DNA of 54,148 nucleotides. Source: Candidatus Sumerlaeaceae bacterium. GTDB taxonomy: Bacteria; Sumerlaeota; Sumerlaeia; Sumerlaeales; Sumerlaeaceae. How positions within the stretch are numbered: position 1 is the first letter of the stretch; the number at the start of each line of letters is the position of its first letter. Where the stretch lies: assembly GCA_019695055.1 (NCBI GenBank), contig JAIBAT010000163.1, positions 1 through 54,148 on the forward strand, given 5' to 3'. This document shows positions 7,746-16,759 of this stretch, one piece after another. The notes beneath the pieces are model-generated. The model was not told the DNA's origin. It did no database searches and saw only the letters and a program-made list of their open reading frames with translations. Position numbers and translations under genes: made by a program.

Positions 7746-8483
7746 TTACCAGGGCTGGTAGTCGTTATATTGGGTCGGGCCTTCGTAATAATCGTAGTCT
7801 CGGCTTGCCTGGGTGGCACTTCGCGAAACCTGACGGCGGGGGATAAAAATGGGGGCTGTTTCGTCCCCTTGAGAATAAGAGCTGGCGGGGGGGCGGGTGC
7901 TCTTGCGGCTGGATTTTGTGGTCTTTGCCTTGGGCGCGGGATTGGCGGTAGCCGGCTGCGCTGTCTGGCGGGCGGACGTGGCGGCGGTGGGCTCTGTTTT
8001 CCTGGGGGCAGCAACCATTGAGTCAATCCGGCGGCCAATGGCCAGGATCTCTGCCACGGATTGCGAGCCGACGTCGCGGTACACGCAACGTGTCCAGTTG
8101 CTGTCGGGGGAAAGCAGGATCAGCGTGGGTGTGGCGGAAACATTGTACCGGTCAGCCAACTGAGGATAATCGGAATACTCGAGCAGCAACTTGACGGCGT
8201 TATCCAGGGCCTGTCGCGCGCGCTCACCGGCGAGGACACTCTCGAGTTTTGCGCATTCGGGGCAGCCCTCATGGGCAAAGACGACAAAAAGGGGTTTCCC
8301 GCTGCTTTTGGCGGCGTTTAGGGCGGACGACCATTCCCCATAGAAACCCTCCAGCGCCATGGCCCCGGCAGGAAATATAAGAATCAGTCCCGCCAGAACC
8401 GCCCTTGCCCAAATACCCAACTGGAAACCTCGAGACGACAAAGCATTCCTCGCACGGAGAGATTTTGCAGATTTCGTAACCAT
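7746..8483 (-). CDS. Membrane-anchored or exported thioredoxin-fold protein with CPEC motif and Tyr-rich tail
   Basis: The 245-residue protein starts at the ATG at 8483. A longer frame to 8753 would run through the divergent neighbour. Residues 24-43 form a signal or anchor helix. A thioredoxin fold follows: FVVFAHEGCPECAKLESVL with Cys74 and Cys77, and a cis-proline motif SATPTLIL with Pro119. From about residue 160 the chain becomes a disordered Ala/Thr/Pro/Lys linker, then a tyrosine-rich end (RDYDYY, QYNDYQPW). The fold suggests a periplasmic disulfide exchange or thiol role. The tail could bind a partner or the cell wall. It diverges from the PilO-like gene across 90 bases, which holds both start regions. 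Confidence 0.75.
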   Translation of the reverse strand: MVTKSAKSLRARNALSSRGFQLGIWARAVLAGLILIFPAGAMALEGFYGEWSSALNAAKSSGKPLFVVFAHEGCPECAKLESVLAGERARQALDNAVKLLLEYSDYPQLADRYNVSATPTLILLSPDSNWTRCVYRDVGSQSVAEILAIGRRIDSMVAAPRKTEPTAATSARQTAQPATANPAPKAKTTKSSRKSTRPPASSYSQGDETAPIFIPRRQVSRSATQASRDYDYYEGPTQYNDYQPW

Positions 8484-8573
8484 TGTCGGAGCGGAAAATT
8501 TACTTGCCGCGCACGGCGGGCTGTTGTGCAATGTTCTTGCTTTTATTATAGAACCGGACGGTCCTTTCGAACC

Positions 8574-9908
8574 ATGACAATCGGCAAGCGCGAGCAAATC
8601 GTCGTAATCTCCATTGGCGCGCTTTTGTTCCTCGGAATTGTGCATTTTCTGATCTTTGACCCTAGGTCCAAGGCCTATGTGTCGGTCTTCAACGAGTTTA
8701 ACACCGGGATGGCAACGCTCAATGGCGCCGCAATGCCGGCGTCTCCGGACCAAATTCCGAAGTTTAAGAGAGAAACGGCAAAGTTGGAAACCGAGGTTTC
8801 CAGTACCGTGGAGGAACTGAAGCTTAACGTTCCACAGTTCTACAAGATGCGCGTTGCTGGCAAGGAACAGCGGTGGGCAGAGACCTCCCGTCTACTGGCG
8901 GAACTTGTGGCACTGAAAAGCACTGTCCAGACGCCAAAGCTACGCTTTCTGGACGATATTCGCGACAATCCCACGAATCCCTACGCCTTTCAAAACGGGT
9001 GGAATTTCCCGGCAGAACTTCCCAAAATGGACAACACGGGAGCCTTGTGGGACACGGTTGTAAAACTTAGCGACCGCTGGGTCCTGATGAACTCCATTGC
9101 GAACCCTGCCGAGAAGCTATCCCAACGGGTGGCCTATAACGATTTTCTTGGCCGCATCGGTCTCAATCCCGCTGAAGTCTCCAATTTTGTAATGCCACTG
9201 CAGCTTCGCACGGGGCCGACTTACGTTTTCTTTAATGATGGTTCCCTGCTTCAAACTGCAAACTCGAATGCCAGCACGAATTTCAATAACGTCCTCAGCA
9301 TCAATCGCTTCGGAGTGCTTCTGCCGGTCCTCAAGCGTCTCTGGATCTCCGACTTGATCTGGGCCAAGCGAGACCCCAGCACTCAGATCACCAAGGAACG
9401 CCTTCGCGAGATACTGGAGATATCCTTTCCGTCGGACGCCGATCACTATAACACCAACAAGCAACTCGAGTCGCTGATTGATATCATCAAGATGGCCGAA
9501 CAGAACCAGATTTTAGAGTTTTCGCGGGTCAACCTGATGAAGCCTGTCAGTGTGTACAAGAAGCCGCCACCGCCGGCGGCAGGAGCTACTCCAACCCCCG
9601 CTCCGGTCGCCAAGGGCACCTTTGGCGACGACATGGATGCCATGCAGGGACGGGGCGGCATGGCAGGTATGCCAGGAATGATGGGAATGCCAGCCCAGCC
9701 GGTTGGAGAGCGCATTGGAGATGGCACCGGGGTGGAGGTGTGGTTTACTGCGCCCAACGCCAATATGGTGAAATTCCTGTTCGACGTAACCCATGCACCC
9801 AGGACCTACGCGGTGGACGACATGAACATCCGCGCGATTCCCAACGCGAATGGTGTACTCAGTACCTCCGCGACGATCGAACTGGTCACCAAGCTCGACA
9901 GTCTTTAG
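8574..9908 (+). CDS. Single-pass membrane protein of PilO/GspM-like (Amuc_1100-like) architecture
   Basis: The 444-residue product starts at the ATG at 8574. One transmembrane helix spans residues 8-28 (IVVISIGALLFLGIVHFLIF), followed by a helical region with coiled-coil character (AKLETEVSSTVEELKL). A Pro/Ala linker leads to a Met/Gly-rich low-complexity insert at about 351-376. The last 60 residues (VEVWFTAPNANMVKFLFDVTHA ... ATIELVTKLDSL) have the strand-helix pattern of the ferredoxin-like end of PilO/GspM pilus assembly proteins. Together with the two pseudopilins in the window, this suggests a part in a type IV pilus or type II secretion inner-membrane platform. No sequence motif proves it, and no other assembly gene is adjacent. 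Confidence 0.5.
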   Translation: MTIGKREQIVVISIGALLFLGIVHFLIFDPRSKAYVSVFNEFNTGMATLNGAAMPASPDQIPKFKRETAKLETEVSSTVEELKLNVPQFYKMRVAGKEQRWAETSRLLAELVALKSTVQTPKLRFLDDIRDNPTNPYAFQNGWNFPAELPKMDNTGALWDTVVKLSDRWVLMNSIANPAEKLSQRVAYNDFLGRIGLNPAEVSNFVMPLQLRTGPTYVFFNDGSLLQTANSNASTNFNNVLSINRFGVLLPVLKRLWISDLIWAKRDPSTQITKERLREILEISFPSDADHYNTNKQLESLIDIIKMAEQNQILEFSRVNLMKPVSVYKKPPPPAAGATPTPAPVAKGTFGDDMDAMQGRGGMAGMPGMMGMPAQPVGERIGDGTGVEVWFTAPNANMVKFLFDVTHAPRTYAVDDMNIRAIPNANGVLSTSATIELVTKLDSL

Positions 9909-10048
9909 AATCGGCGGATTTTTGTGACCCCAGGCAGTAACCGGTGCATAATGTATCCAGCCACATCCCCAAATTGCCAATGGCGGTGTCCAATAATGAG
10001 GAAAGAGCCCGTCAGGCGGTTAAATTCCCTTGAGATAGGTCCCCTACG

Positions 10049-10885
10049 TTGATTACGACTTCAGCCATGGATTTGGAGATTTATCAGTCACGGGGAGACA
10101 TCTTCTTTCTCATTCGCGGCCGGATAGTACTGGAGGAATGCGAGCGGCTGAAGGCGGCCTGCCTTCCGCTCATCACCAAGGGCCTCGATCAGGTCATTGT
10201 TGACCTTTCCAATGTAGAGTTCATTGATAGTGCCGGTCTCGGTGTGCTGGTCGGGTTTAAGATGGCGGCCAGCAAGAACAAATCGCAAATCGTTTTGCTC
10301 CAACCCTCGAAATCTGTTTCCGACATCCTCTATATTTCGAAATTGGACGGTATTTTCGACATCATGACAGGTGCCGAAGCCGACATGCTCAAGACACAGA
10401 TTGCGCAGCCCGCCAATCGCGCTGGAGCGACGTCGGTTTCGCGCGGGGCACAGCCGGCAACGGCCCCCCCTGTCCGCCCCGCTTCGGTGCCTCCAGCCGC
10501 GGCCCCAGTCGAATCCCTGTCCGAAGTGGTGCCCTCCAACCCTCCTTCGGCCGCACCTGCGCGCCCGGCAGCCTCGGTGGAAACCACCCTTAAATCCGAC
10601 AAGGAAATGATTGAGGACCATTGTAGGCGGGCCGTTGAGTTCATGCGCCAGGGAAACTATGACATGTCGGTCACGGAATACGAACGGGCGCTGCAGATTG
10701 ACCCAGACTATCTGCCGGCATTGAACAACCTCGCCATTGTTTACGAAAAGCAGCCCTCCTGGCACGGTCAGGCCATTGACCAGTGGGAGCATGTGTTGCA
10801 ATTGAGCCAGCAGCGCGGGGACCAGAAGCATATTGACCGCGCCCAGCGACATTTGGCCAACCTCCGTCGCATGTCTGCTTCCTGA
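10049..10885 (+). CDS. STAS-domain anti-anti-sigma-like protein fused to a TPR region
   Basis: Residues 8-108 form a STAS domain of SpoIIAA type: DQVIVDLSNVEFIDSAGLGVLVGF, with Ser61 of the DSAGLG motif at the position phosphorylated by anti-sigma kinases. A 70-residue Pro/Ala-rich linker follows, then TPR-like helices (RQGNYDMSVTEYERALQIDPDYLPALNNLAIVY) to the end at residue 278. The usual role of the STAS part is partner switching with a serine kinase; the TPR part suggests a docking surface. The start given is TTG at 10049, with a GAGATAGG-like site upstream. ATG at 10067 would remove six residues and is possible. No cognate kinase or sigma factor is in the window. Confidence 0.8.
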   Translation: MITTSAMDLEIYQSRGDIFFLIRGRIVLEECERLKAACLPLITKGLDQVIVDLSNVEFIDSAGLGVLVGFKMAASKNKSQIVLLQPSKSVSDILYISKLDGIFDIMTGAEADMLKTQIAQPANRAGATSVSRGAQPATAPPVRPASVPPAAAPVESLSEVVPSNPPSAAPARPAASVETTLKSDKEMIEDHCRRAVEFMRQGNYDMSVTEYERALQIDPDYLPALNNLAIVYEKQPSWHGQAIDQWEHVLQLSQQRGDQKHIDRAQRHLANLRRMSAS

Positions 10886-11007
10886 CCGAATCCACGGCAT
10901 TCCTTCCAGCTACTTCGCCATTTGTACCGGTCAGAATTTCAAAACAAGCCTCGTGTAGGCACAGTTTGCATTGGGAAGTTCAGTTTGCCTGGAGTTGAGA
11001 CAGCCGC

Positions 11008-12462
11008 ATGGGAAAAGTGACAGGTTTTCTTGAGATTCGTCGACAAGCGACGAAGGGCCGGCCGGCTGTGGAGCGCCTGAACGACTACAAGCAGGTCTAC
11101 AATGATCCTCCCCAGGAGCTGGTTCAGCAGCAGGGGGCACGCTGCATGGATTGTGGCATTCCCTTCTGCCACACGGGATGTCCATTGGGGAACATCATTC
11201 CTGACTGGAACGACCTGACTTATCGCAATCGGTGGCGCGAGGCCATTGATGTCCTGCATGCGACCAATAATTTCCCCGAGTTCACCGGCTGGGTTTGCCC
11301 GGCACCCTGCGAGGCAGCCTGCGTTCTGGGGATTAACGATGACCCCGTCACGATCAAGCAGATCGAACTTGCGATAGTTGACCACGCCTTCAAGGAGGGC
11401 TGGATCAAGCCGATGGTCCCCAAGGTGCGAACCGGCAAGAAGGTTGCGGTTGTCGGTTCAGGGCCGGCAGGGCTAGCCTGTGCTCAGCAACTAAACCGAG
11501 CCGGGCATCAGGTGACAGTTTTTGAGCGCGCTGATCGTATCGGTGGATTGCTCACCTATGGCATTCCCGACTTCAAGCTTGAGAAGTGGGTTGTAAATCG
11601 CCGGCTGAACATCCTGGCGGAGGAGGGGATCACATTCCGCACCAGCACGAATGTTGGGGTTGATGTGACGGCTGAGGAACTCCGAAAGAGTTTTGACGCG
11701 ATTGTCCTTTGTGGTGGTTCCACGCGTCCGCGTGATCTCCCCGTGCCGGGGCGTGAACTCGACGGCATTCACTATGCCATGGATTTCCTGCCCCAGCAGA
11801 ACCGCCGCGTGGCGGGCGATGCCCAAATTCCCGGTCGCGAGATATCGGCCAAGGGAAAGAACGTGATCATTATCGGCGGAGGCGACACGGGCAGCGACTG
11901 TTTGGGTACGTCCCTGCGCCAGGGTGCCCGATCCGTTCAGCAATTTGAACTTTTACCCAAGCCGCCAGCCCAGCGCAGCGAGGAAATGCCCTGGCCCACC
12001 TACCCGATGATCCTGCGTACCTCCAGTTCCCATGAGGAAGGGGAGAAGAGCGGCAAGCTGACGCGCGAGTGGAGCGTGAATACGAAATCCTTTTCCGGCA
12101 GGAATGGGAAGGTCGAGAAACTGCATGGGGTGCGGTTGGAGTGGACGAAACCGTCCGGTGGCGGGCGACCGCAAATGGCCGAGGTTCCCGGTTCGGAATT
12201 TGTGCTCGACGCGGATCTCGTGTTGCTGGCCATGGGGTTTGTGGGGCCGGAAACCGACGGAGTCATTTCCCAGCTTGGCACCAAGTTGGATGATCGCGGC
12301 AATTTGGCCTGCGATCGGGACTACATGTCCTCAGTTCCCGGCGTTTTTGCGGCTGGAGATGTGCGCCGCGGACAGTCGTTGGTGGTTTGGGCCATCAGCG
12401 AGGGCCGTCAAGCGGCGAGGGGCGTGGACAAGTATCTGATGGGGTCCACCAGTCTGCCGTAG
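11008..12462 (+). CDS. gltD: Glutamate synthase (NADPH) small subunit
   Basis: At 484 residues this has the full GltD layout. It feeds electrons from NADPH to the large subunit for glutamate synthesis. The N-terminal iron-sulfur domain has Cys46, Cys49, Cys54 and Cys58, with a second group at Cys97, Cys101 and Cys105. The FAD-binding GSGPAG loop lies at 150-155 after a KVAVVG strand. The NAD(P)-binding loop [11 protein letters not shown] lies at about 288-298. The C-terminal FAD contact is [21 protein letters not shown]. The ATG at 11008 is preceded by GGAG. The large subunit gltB is not adjacent in this window, so the gene stands apart from its usual partner. Confidence 0.93.
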   Translation: MGKVTGFLEIRRQATKGRPAVERLNDYKQVYNDPPQELVQQQGARCMDCGIPFCHTGCPLGNIIPDWNDLTYRNRWREAIDVLHATNNFPEFTGWVCPAPCEAACVLGINDDPVTIKQIELAIVDHAFKEGWIKPMVPKVRTGKKVAVVGSGPAGLACAQQLNRAGHQVTVFERADRIGGLLTYGIPDFKLEKWVVNRRLNILAEEGITFRTSTNVGVDVTAEELRKSFDAIVLCGGSTRPRDLPVPGRELDGIHYAMDFLPQQNRRVAGDAQIPGREISAKGKNVIIIGGGDTGSDCLGTSLRQGARSVQQFELLPKPPAQRSEEMPWPTYPMILRTSSSHEEGEKSGKLTREWSVNTKSFSGRNGKVEKLHGVRLEWTKPSGGGRPQMAEVPGSEFVLDADLVLLAMGFVGPETDGVISQLGTKLDDRGNLACDRDYMSSVPGVFAAGDVRRGQSLVVWAISEGRQAARGVDKYLMGSTSLP

Positions 12463-12483
12463 CGGAATGCTCGCAGGGCTGGA

Positions 12484-13737
12484 TCAGGCCTTTCCGGGCA
12501 CAAGTTCCACAATCGTCGGGTCACCAAGATACTTGTTGTCCATTTCCCTGACAGTTCTTGCGTCCACCTCTTGGATCCGCCGCGGAAATTCCTCATCCCA
12601 TCCCATCCCGAGACCCATCGTTTCAAACAACCCAAGGTAGTGGGCCTGGCGCTGATTGGTCTGATGATCGATGAGGAATTTCCCGACGACGTAATTTCTG
12701 GCTCGGTCCAGCTCGTCGTCCGGGACCAGGATGTTCCTTACTCCCGCAAACTCTGCGAGCATTCCTTCCCGCGCGATTTGGAGGTTGCCGGGACTGGTGC
12801 CAATGTAGCCGACGAGGTGACCTCCCAGCCGCCTTGGCGCGAACTGGCTGCCTGTGGCGTAGGCCAGACCCTTTTCATCGCGCAGGTGGAGGAACAGGCG
12901 GGAACTCATGCCTTCGCCCAAAACGGCATTTAACACCCGCACCCCGGCGAGATCCGGCGAGTCAAAACCGCAGGCGTGAAATCCGGCGCAAAGGAAAGCC
13001 TGTTCTGATTTTCGGGAAAGTTTAGTCACTGTTGGTGGCACGAGGACGGGAGGTGACACATTGGGGACGGCAGTCGGCGGTTCCTTTGCACGGAAATGCC
13101 GGGTCAGCAGTTCCCTGGCTTTTTCCGGGTCAAAATTCCCGGCGCAAACCACGAGGAACCTTCCGGGATCCACGAATTCCTGGTGTAGTGATACGATTTG
13201 GTCACGGGTAAACTCGCTGACCGTCTCGACAAGGCCTGAACCAGGAAAACCATAGGGATGGCCGCCGTAAAGTTCCTTCAGAAAATGTCGCATGGCATAG
13301 GAAAGCAGATCGTCGTCGGCCCGGCGAATTCCTGCGATGGTATTCTGGCGCTCCTTCTCAATTTCCTCCGGCTCGAAGGCAGGATTTTGAAAGGTGTCTG
13401 CAAGAAGTGCGAGGCCTTCCACAAAAGTGTCCGAGGTGCAAACCAGCGTTCCCTCGGAGTAATCATCGGCCGCCGAAAAGGAAATGGAGATCCCGAGGCT
13501 GTCAATTGCCTCGGCGAGATCGGCGTTACTCCGGGTCAAGGTCCCACGGAGCAGCATCTTTGCCATGAACTGAATGAGTCCCTGTTCGGCGGCCCCCTCA
13601 ATGGCGGCTGGCAACGGCAGAAAACACATCATCGAGACGATGTCGTTGGCGTCTGACGGCTTGAAGACCGCTCGCATGCCGTTGGTAAGGGTCTCCACGC
13701 GAAGAAATGGGTGAGATAAGGGCGTCACGGGGGTCAC
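12484..13737 (-). CDS. M16 family peptidase homologue, non-catalytic subunit
   Basis: The 417-residue protein has the two-lobed M16 (insulinase/pitrilysin) pattern, for example LTNGMRAVF, FEPEEIEKERQNTIAGI, GMSSRLFLHLRDEKGLAYATGS and a C-terminal LFETMGLG. The zinc motif HxxEH is lost: at the matching position the sequence reads QFMAK, so His, Glu and His are replaced by Gln56, Ala59 and Lys60. In two-subunit M16B enzymes such a partner supplies the Arg/Tyr substrate-binding half. The gene starts within the stop of the catalytic subunit (4-base ATGA overlap), which supports translation in fixed ratio and a heterodimer. Its stop is 21 bases from the convergent gltD. Confidence 0.9.
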   Translation of the reverse strand: MTPVTPLSHPFLRVETLTNGMRAVFKPSDANDIVSMMCFLPLPAAIEGAAEQGLIQFMAKMLLRGTLTRSNADLAEAIDSLGISISFSAADDYSEGTLVCTSDTFVEGLALLADTFQNPAFEPEEIEKERQNTIAGIRRADDDLLSYAMRHFLKELYGGHPYGFPGSGLVETVSEFTRDQIVSLHQEFVDPGRFLVVCAGNFDPEKARELLTRHFRAKEPPTAVPNVSPPVLVPPTVTKLSRKSEQAFLCAGFHACGFDSPDLAGVRVLNAVLGEGMSSRLFLHLRDEKGLAYATGSQFAPRRLGGHLVGYIGTSPGNLQIAREGMLAEFAGVRNILVPDDELDRARNYVVGKFLIDHQTNQRQAHYLGLFETMGLGMGWDEEFPRRIQEVDARTVREMDNKYLGDPTIVELVPGKA

Positions 13738-14999
13738 GCGGCCTGCTGTCCGTCAAGGGGCTCGACCCGTACAACGTTTGGTTGGCCGAGAAGATATTTC
13801 CCAACCACTGCCGCGACATCCGACGCAGTAATATGAGCCAGGCGATCCAGATAGGTGTCCACGAAATCTGTGGATCCGGTCAGCGTGAAGTAGTAGCCAT
13901 AGGTGCCAGTTTGACCGGTGTTGGTCTCCATCCCATACTGGAATGTGTTGCGAAGAATGCGCCGGGCTTTGGCCATTTCCACGTCCGTGGGAGGAGTGGC
14001 GGCCAGCTCCCCGAATACCGCCCGGATTTCCTCAAGCGCTGTATCGATGTTGCGCTGCTCCAGCGTGGCGAGGACGTAGTAAAGCCCCTCGTGGCGACTG
14101 GTCGGGTAGCCGGCGGAAATGTGGCTTACGAGCCGTTTCTCTTCCTTGAGCCGGCGATACAGTCTCGAACTTCTCCCATCCTCGAGAATGGTGGATGCAA
14201 GATCGAGGGCCAGAACTTCGGTTACCTTGTCGATGGAAGGCGCGGGATAGGTGAGGCCAAGATAGGTTTCGTTTACGTCTTTGGCCAGAGCAACTGAACC
14301 GGGATTTGCGTAGGATGGCGCACCGGGAACGGATTCCAATGGACGCAGACGGCGCTGGAATCCGGAGAAGGCCTGTCGGACTTCCTGCAGTACCTTCGTT
14401 GGCTCAATATCTCCGACAATGAGCAACACCATATTGTCGGGCGTGTAATATCGCTGGTAATAATCGTACATTGCGTCTCGAGTCAATGCGGTGACAGATT
14501 CGGTGGTTCCGAGCACCGTCAGCTTGTATGGGCCCGCCGCGTAGGAACCGGCGTACATCTCGTCGTAAAGCACGCCAACCGGGCTGTCCTCCTTGCGGTT
14601 GATTTCCTCAAGGATGACGGAACGCTCCTTCTGGAATTCACCCGCGTCGATCGACGCGTTCTGTAGCATATCCGCCATCGCATCCAGGGCCTTGGCGAAG
14701 AACGGTGAGGCAACGGTTACATAGTAATGCGTGAAATCCTTGGAGGTGCCGGCGTTCCACACGCCGCCTACACCCATAATGGCTTTGTCGAGTTCCCCAA
14801 CGCCGTAGCGGGGGGTTCCCTTGAACATCATGTGCTCAAGGAAGTGGGAAATCCCGTTATTGGTTTCGGTCTCATTTGCAGAACCCGTATTGACCCATGC
14901 ATCTATGGTCACAACCTTGTTTTTCACCGGTCGGACCAAAACTGTCAGACCGTTTTCCAGCGTTTCTTTCCGCAATTTCTCCAGAACCTCGTTCCTCAT
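13734..14999 (-). CDS. M16 family zinc metallopeptidase, catalytic subunit
   Basis: The 421-residue product carries the inverted zinc motif HFLEH (His52, Glu55, His56), and a third ligand, Glu132, in RSVILEEINRKEDSP at the expected distance. Other M16B features are LENGLTVLVRPV at the N terminus, KDFTHYYVTV, and SSRLYRRLKEEKRLVSHISAGY in the second half. There is no clear signal peptide, so it is probably cytoplasmic. It is the first gene of a two-gene unit with the non-catalytic homologue, which it overlaps by four bases. Bacterial M16B heterodimers degrade peptides or process modified peptides; no precursor gene is visible nearby, so a general peptidase role is more likely. Confidence 0.92.
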   Translation of the reverse strand: MRNEVLEKLRKETLENGLTVLVRPVKNKVVTIDAWVNTGSANETETNNGISHFLEHMMFKGTPRYGVGELDKAIMGVGGVWNAGTSKDFTHYYVTVASPFFAKALDAMADMLQNASIDAGEFQKERSVILEEINRKEDSPVGVLYDEMYAGSYAAGPYKLTVLGTTESVTALTRDAMYDYYQRYYTPDNMVLLIVGDIEPTKVLQEVRQAFSGFQRRLRPLESVPGAPSYANPGSVALAKDVNETYLGLTYPAPSIDKVTEVLALDLASTILEDGRSSRLYRRLKEEKRLVSHISAGYPTSRHEGLYYVLATLEQRNIDTALEEIRAVFGELAATPPTDVEMAKARRILRNTFQYGMETNTGQTGTYGYYFTLTGSTDFVDTYLDRLAHITASDVAAVVGKYLLGQPNVVRVEPLDGQQAA

Positions 15000-15312
15000 T
15001 GCGCTACCGGTACTGCCGGCCTACTTACCAGCCGAAAACGCAGTTGTTTCAACGCTTTAAGTAAAAAACCCGCGCATAAAATGGTCAAAAAGAACCAATT
15101 GGTAGGGCCATCTGGTGAAATCCGGCCAAGTTCGATGAAGCGGGCAAAAAAGCTCAGCTTTTTCCTGAATTTTGGGTTTTCGGGCCTGTCCGAACGGAAT
15201 CTGATGTGGTGTTTCCGTTCCAGCGGATTGCATTTTGGAGCGGTTCGTTTGTGAATTTCCTTGTCGAATTATGACCCCTGTTGTTTTTGACGGATATGGG
15301 AGGATCGAGAAA
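15000..15312. other. Divergent intergenic region with two inverted repeats
   Basis: This 313-base gap holds the 5' sides of the M16 pair (minus) and the DUF4912 gene (plus). It contains a 17-base odd palindrome at 15147-15163 (AAAAAGCT, C, AGCTTTTT) and an 8-base inverted repeat at 15192-15199 and 15213-15220 (GAACGGAA with TTCCGTTC, 13-base gap). I cannot place a convincing sigma-70 promoter. No gene is evident. Confidence 0.6.
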
Positions 15313-16647
15313 ATGCCTGTGAAGAAGCCCACAGCCAAAACGGCTGCCGAACCTGCGAAAAAGTCTACTGCAAGCAAGACGAAAACGAAGGCTGCGAAAG
15401 TCGTGAAGGCTGCCACGGATAAGCCTGTTAAGAAGGTTGCCGTTGCCAGGAAGACCACCACAGCCAAGGCACCGGCAAAGCCCAAGGCTGCCTCCGCCAA
15501 GGCGAAGCCTGCAACTGCGCTGGCCAAGCCGAAGGCGACCCCCAAGAAAGTTTCCTCTACAACTGCAAAAGCAAAGGCACCAGCCAAGGCGAAGCCCGCT
15601 GTCGCGAAACCCAAGGCTGCCGCGAAGACCACACGTGCCAAGACCGTAGCCACGACGAAGAAGCCTACAGCTACCCGCCCGGTAGCCCGACGTCGCACCA
15701 CGGCCACCGCGCCGAAACCCCGAGTGGTTCGCCAGGCCGTTGCGGAGCGCGCACTCAAGCCTGAAGCGGAAATTGCTCCTTTGGCTCCGACCGACGTGCG
15801 CGAGCAGTTCTTCCACGAGCACCGCGCGGCGCATGTGGCCGAGTCGCAACGTGATGTTCCCGTAGAGTACGGCGACACAAAGATTGTTCTCCTCGTGCGT
15901 GACCCGGAGTGGGTTTTCGCGTATTGGGAAGTCAACGATGCCACACGGCAGGAACTCAAGATCCCCCGCGGCGGGCACGAGCGCAAGATGGTCATTCGTC
16001 TCTATAAGATTGATGGCCGCAACTGGCCAGAGGAAGCTGCCCATTATTTCTTTGATACAGAAATCGGGCCGTACTCGAACAACTGGTACCTTCGCGTGCC
16101 TGAAACCGCGGCCGATTGGTGCGCCGAGCTGGGAATGTACGATGACCAGGGCAATTACATCGTCATTGTTCGCTCGAACCGAATCAACACCCCGCGTGGC
16201 ACCATGAGCGATCACGTGGATAGCGAATGGATGACTGTCGAGGAAACGTATCGCGAACTTTACGGATTGAGTGGAGGTTTTACCCTTCGCGAGAGGCGTG
16301 GCAGCGAGGAAATCCTTCGTAACCTCCAGAAGCAACTCGACCTATCAGCACGTGGCGAATCCCTTAGCAGTGGGATGATGACCAGTGGCGCGTGGGCGGG
16401 GAAAACGGAGTCTGCCGTGAAGGATTTCTGGCTGCAGGTTCACACGGAGTTGATTCTTTACGGGGCGACGGAGCCGGATGCGACGGTGACGGTGCAAGGG
16501 CGCGAAGTGAAGCTGAATCCGGATGGGACCTTCAGCCTGCGGTTTGCGTTGCCTGACGGTGAGCAAACGCTACCGGTTCATGCAACCAGCGCTAATGGGA
16601 CCATGGAACGCTCCATTACCCCGGTTGTGAAGAAAAATACCCGTTAA
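15313..16647 (+). CDS. DUF4912 protein with histone H1-like Lys/Ala/Pro N-terminal tail
   Basis: The 444-residue product starts at the ATG at 15313, nine bases after GGGAGG; the longer open frame from 15235 lacks such a site. Residues 1-145 are a basic, low-complexity tail of Lys, Ala, Pro and Thr in repeats such as KAPAKAKPAVAKPKAAAK, like histone H1 or bacterial Hc1/AlgP tails. A DUF4912 domain follows from about 180 (IVLLVRDPEWVFAYWEV, NNWYLRVP, YIVIVRSNRI). The C-terminal 75 residues (FWLQVHTELILYGATEPDATVTVQG ... FSLRFALPDG) form an Ig-like beta domain that recurs with DUF4912. Function is unknown. The tail suggests nucleic-acid or polyanion binding. The gene stands alone and is followed by a strong terminator. 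Confidence 0.8.
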   Translation: MPVKKPTAKTAAEPAKKSTASKTKTKAAKVVKAATDKPVKKVAVARKTTTAKAPAKPKAASAKAKPATALAKPKATPKKVSSTTAKAKAPAKAKPAVAKPKAAAKTTRAKTVATTKKPTATRPVARRRTTATAPKPRVVRQAVAERALKPEAEIAPLAPTDVREQFFHEHRAAHVAESQRDVPVEYGDTKIVLLVRDPEWVFAYWEVNDATRQELKIPRGGHERKMVIRLYKIDGRNWPEEAAHYFFDTEIGPYSNNWYLRVPETAADWCAELGMYDDQGNYIVIVRSNRINTPRGTMSDHVDSEWMTVEETYRELYGLSGGFTLRERRGSEEILRNLQKQLDLSARGESLSSGMMTSGAWAGKTESAVKDFWLQVHTELILYGATEPDATVTVQGREVKLNPDGTFSLRFALPDGEQTLPVHATSANGTMERSITPVVKKNTR

Positions 16648-16714
16648 AGGTTTCCCTAGGTTTCAAACAGGCCTGAAATCGAGGCCCATCGAGAACATTG
16701 TGTAAAATTCCACG

Positions 16715-16748
16715 GCGCGGGGGTGCTGAAAAACCCCGCGCTTTTTTT
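16715..16748 (+). terminator. Rho-independent terminator between DUF4912 and bcp
   Basis: An 8-base perfect GC stem (GCGCGGGG at 16715-16722 with CCCCGCGC at 16734-16741), an 11-base loop and seven T residues (16742-16748). It ends only 11 bases before the bcp ATG, so it closes the DUF4912 transcript but also sits inside or against the bcp leader. Confidence 0.9.
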
Positions 16749-16759
16749 GTGAGGAAGGC

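Noticed and set aside
15154..16335. 393-codon minus-strand frame
   Set aside because: It is the mirror of the low-complexity Lys/Ala tail and DUF4912 domain and has no independent support.
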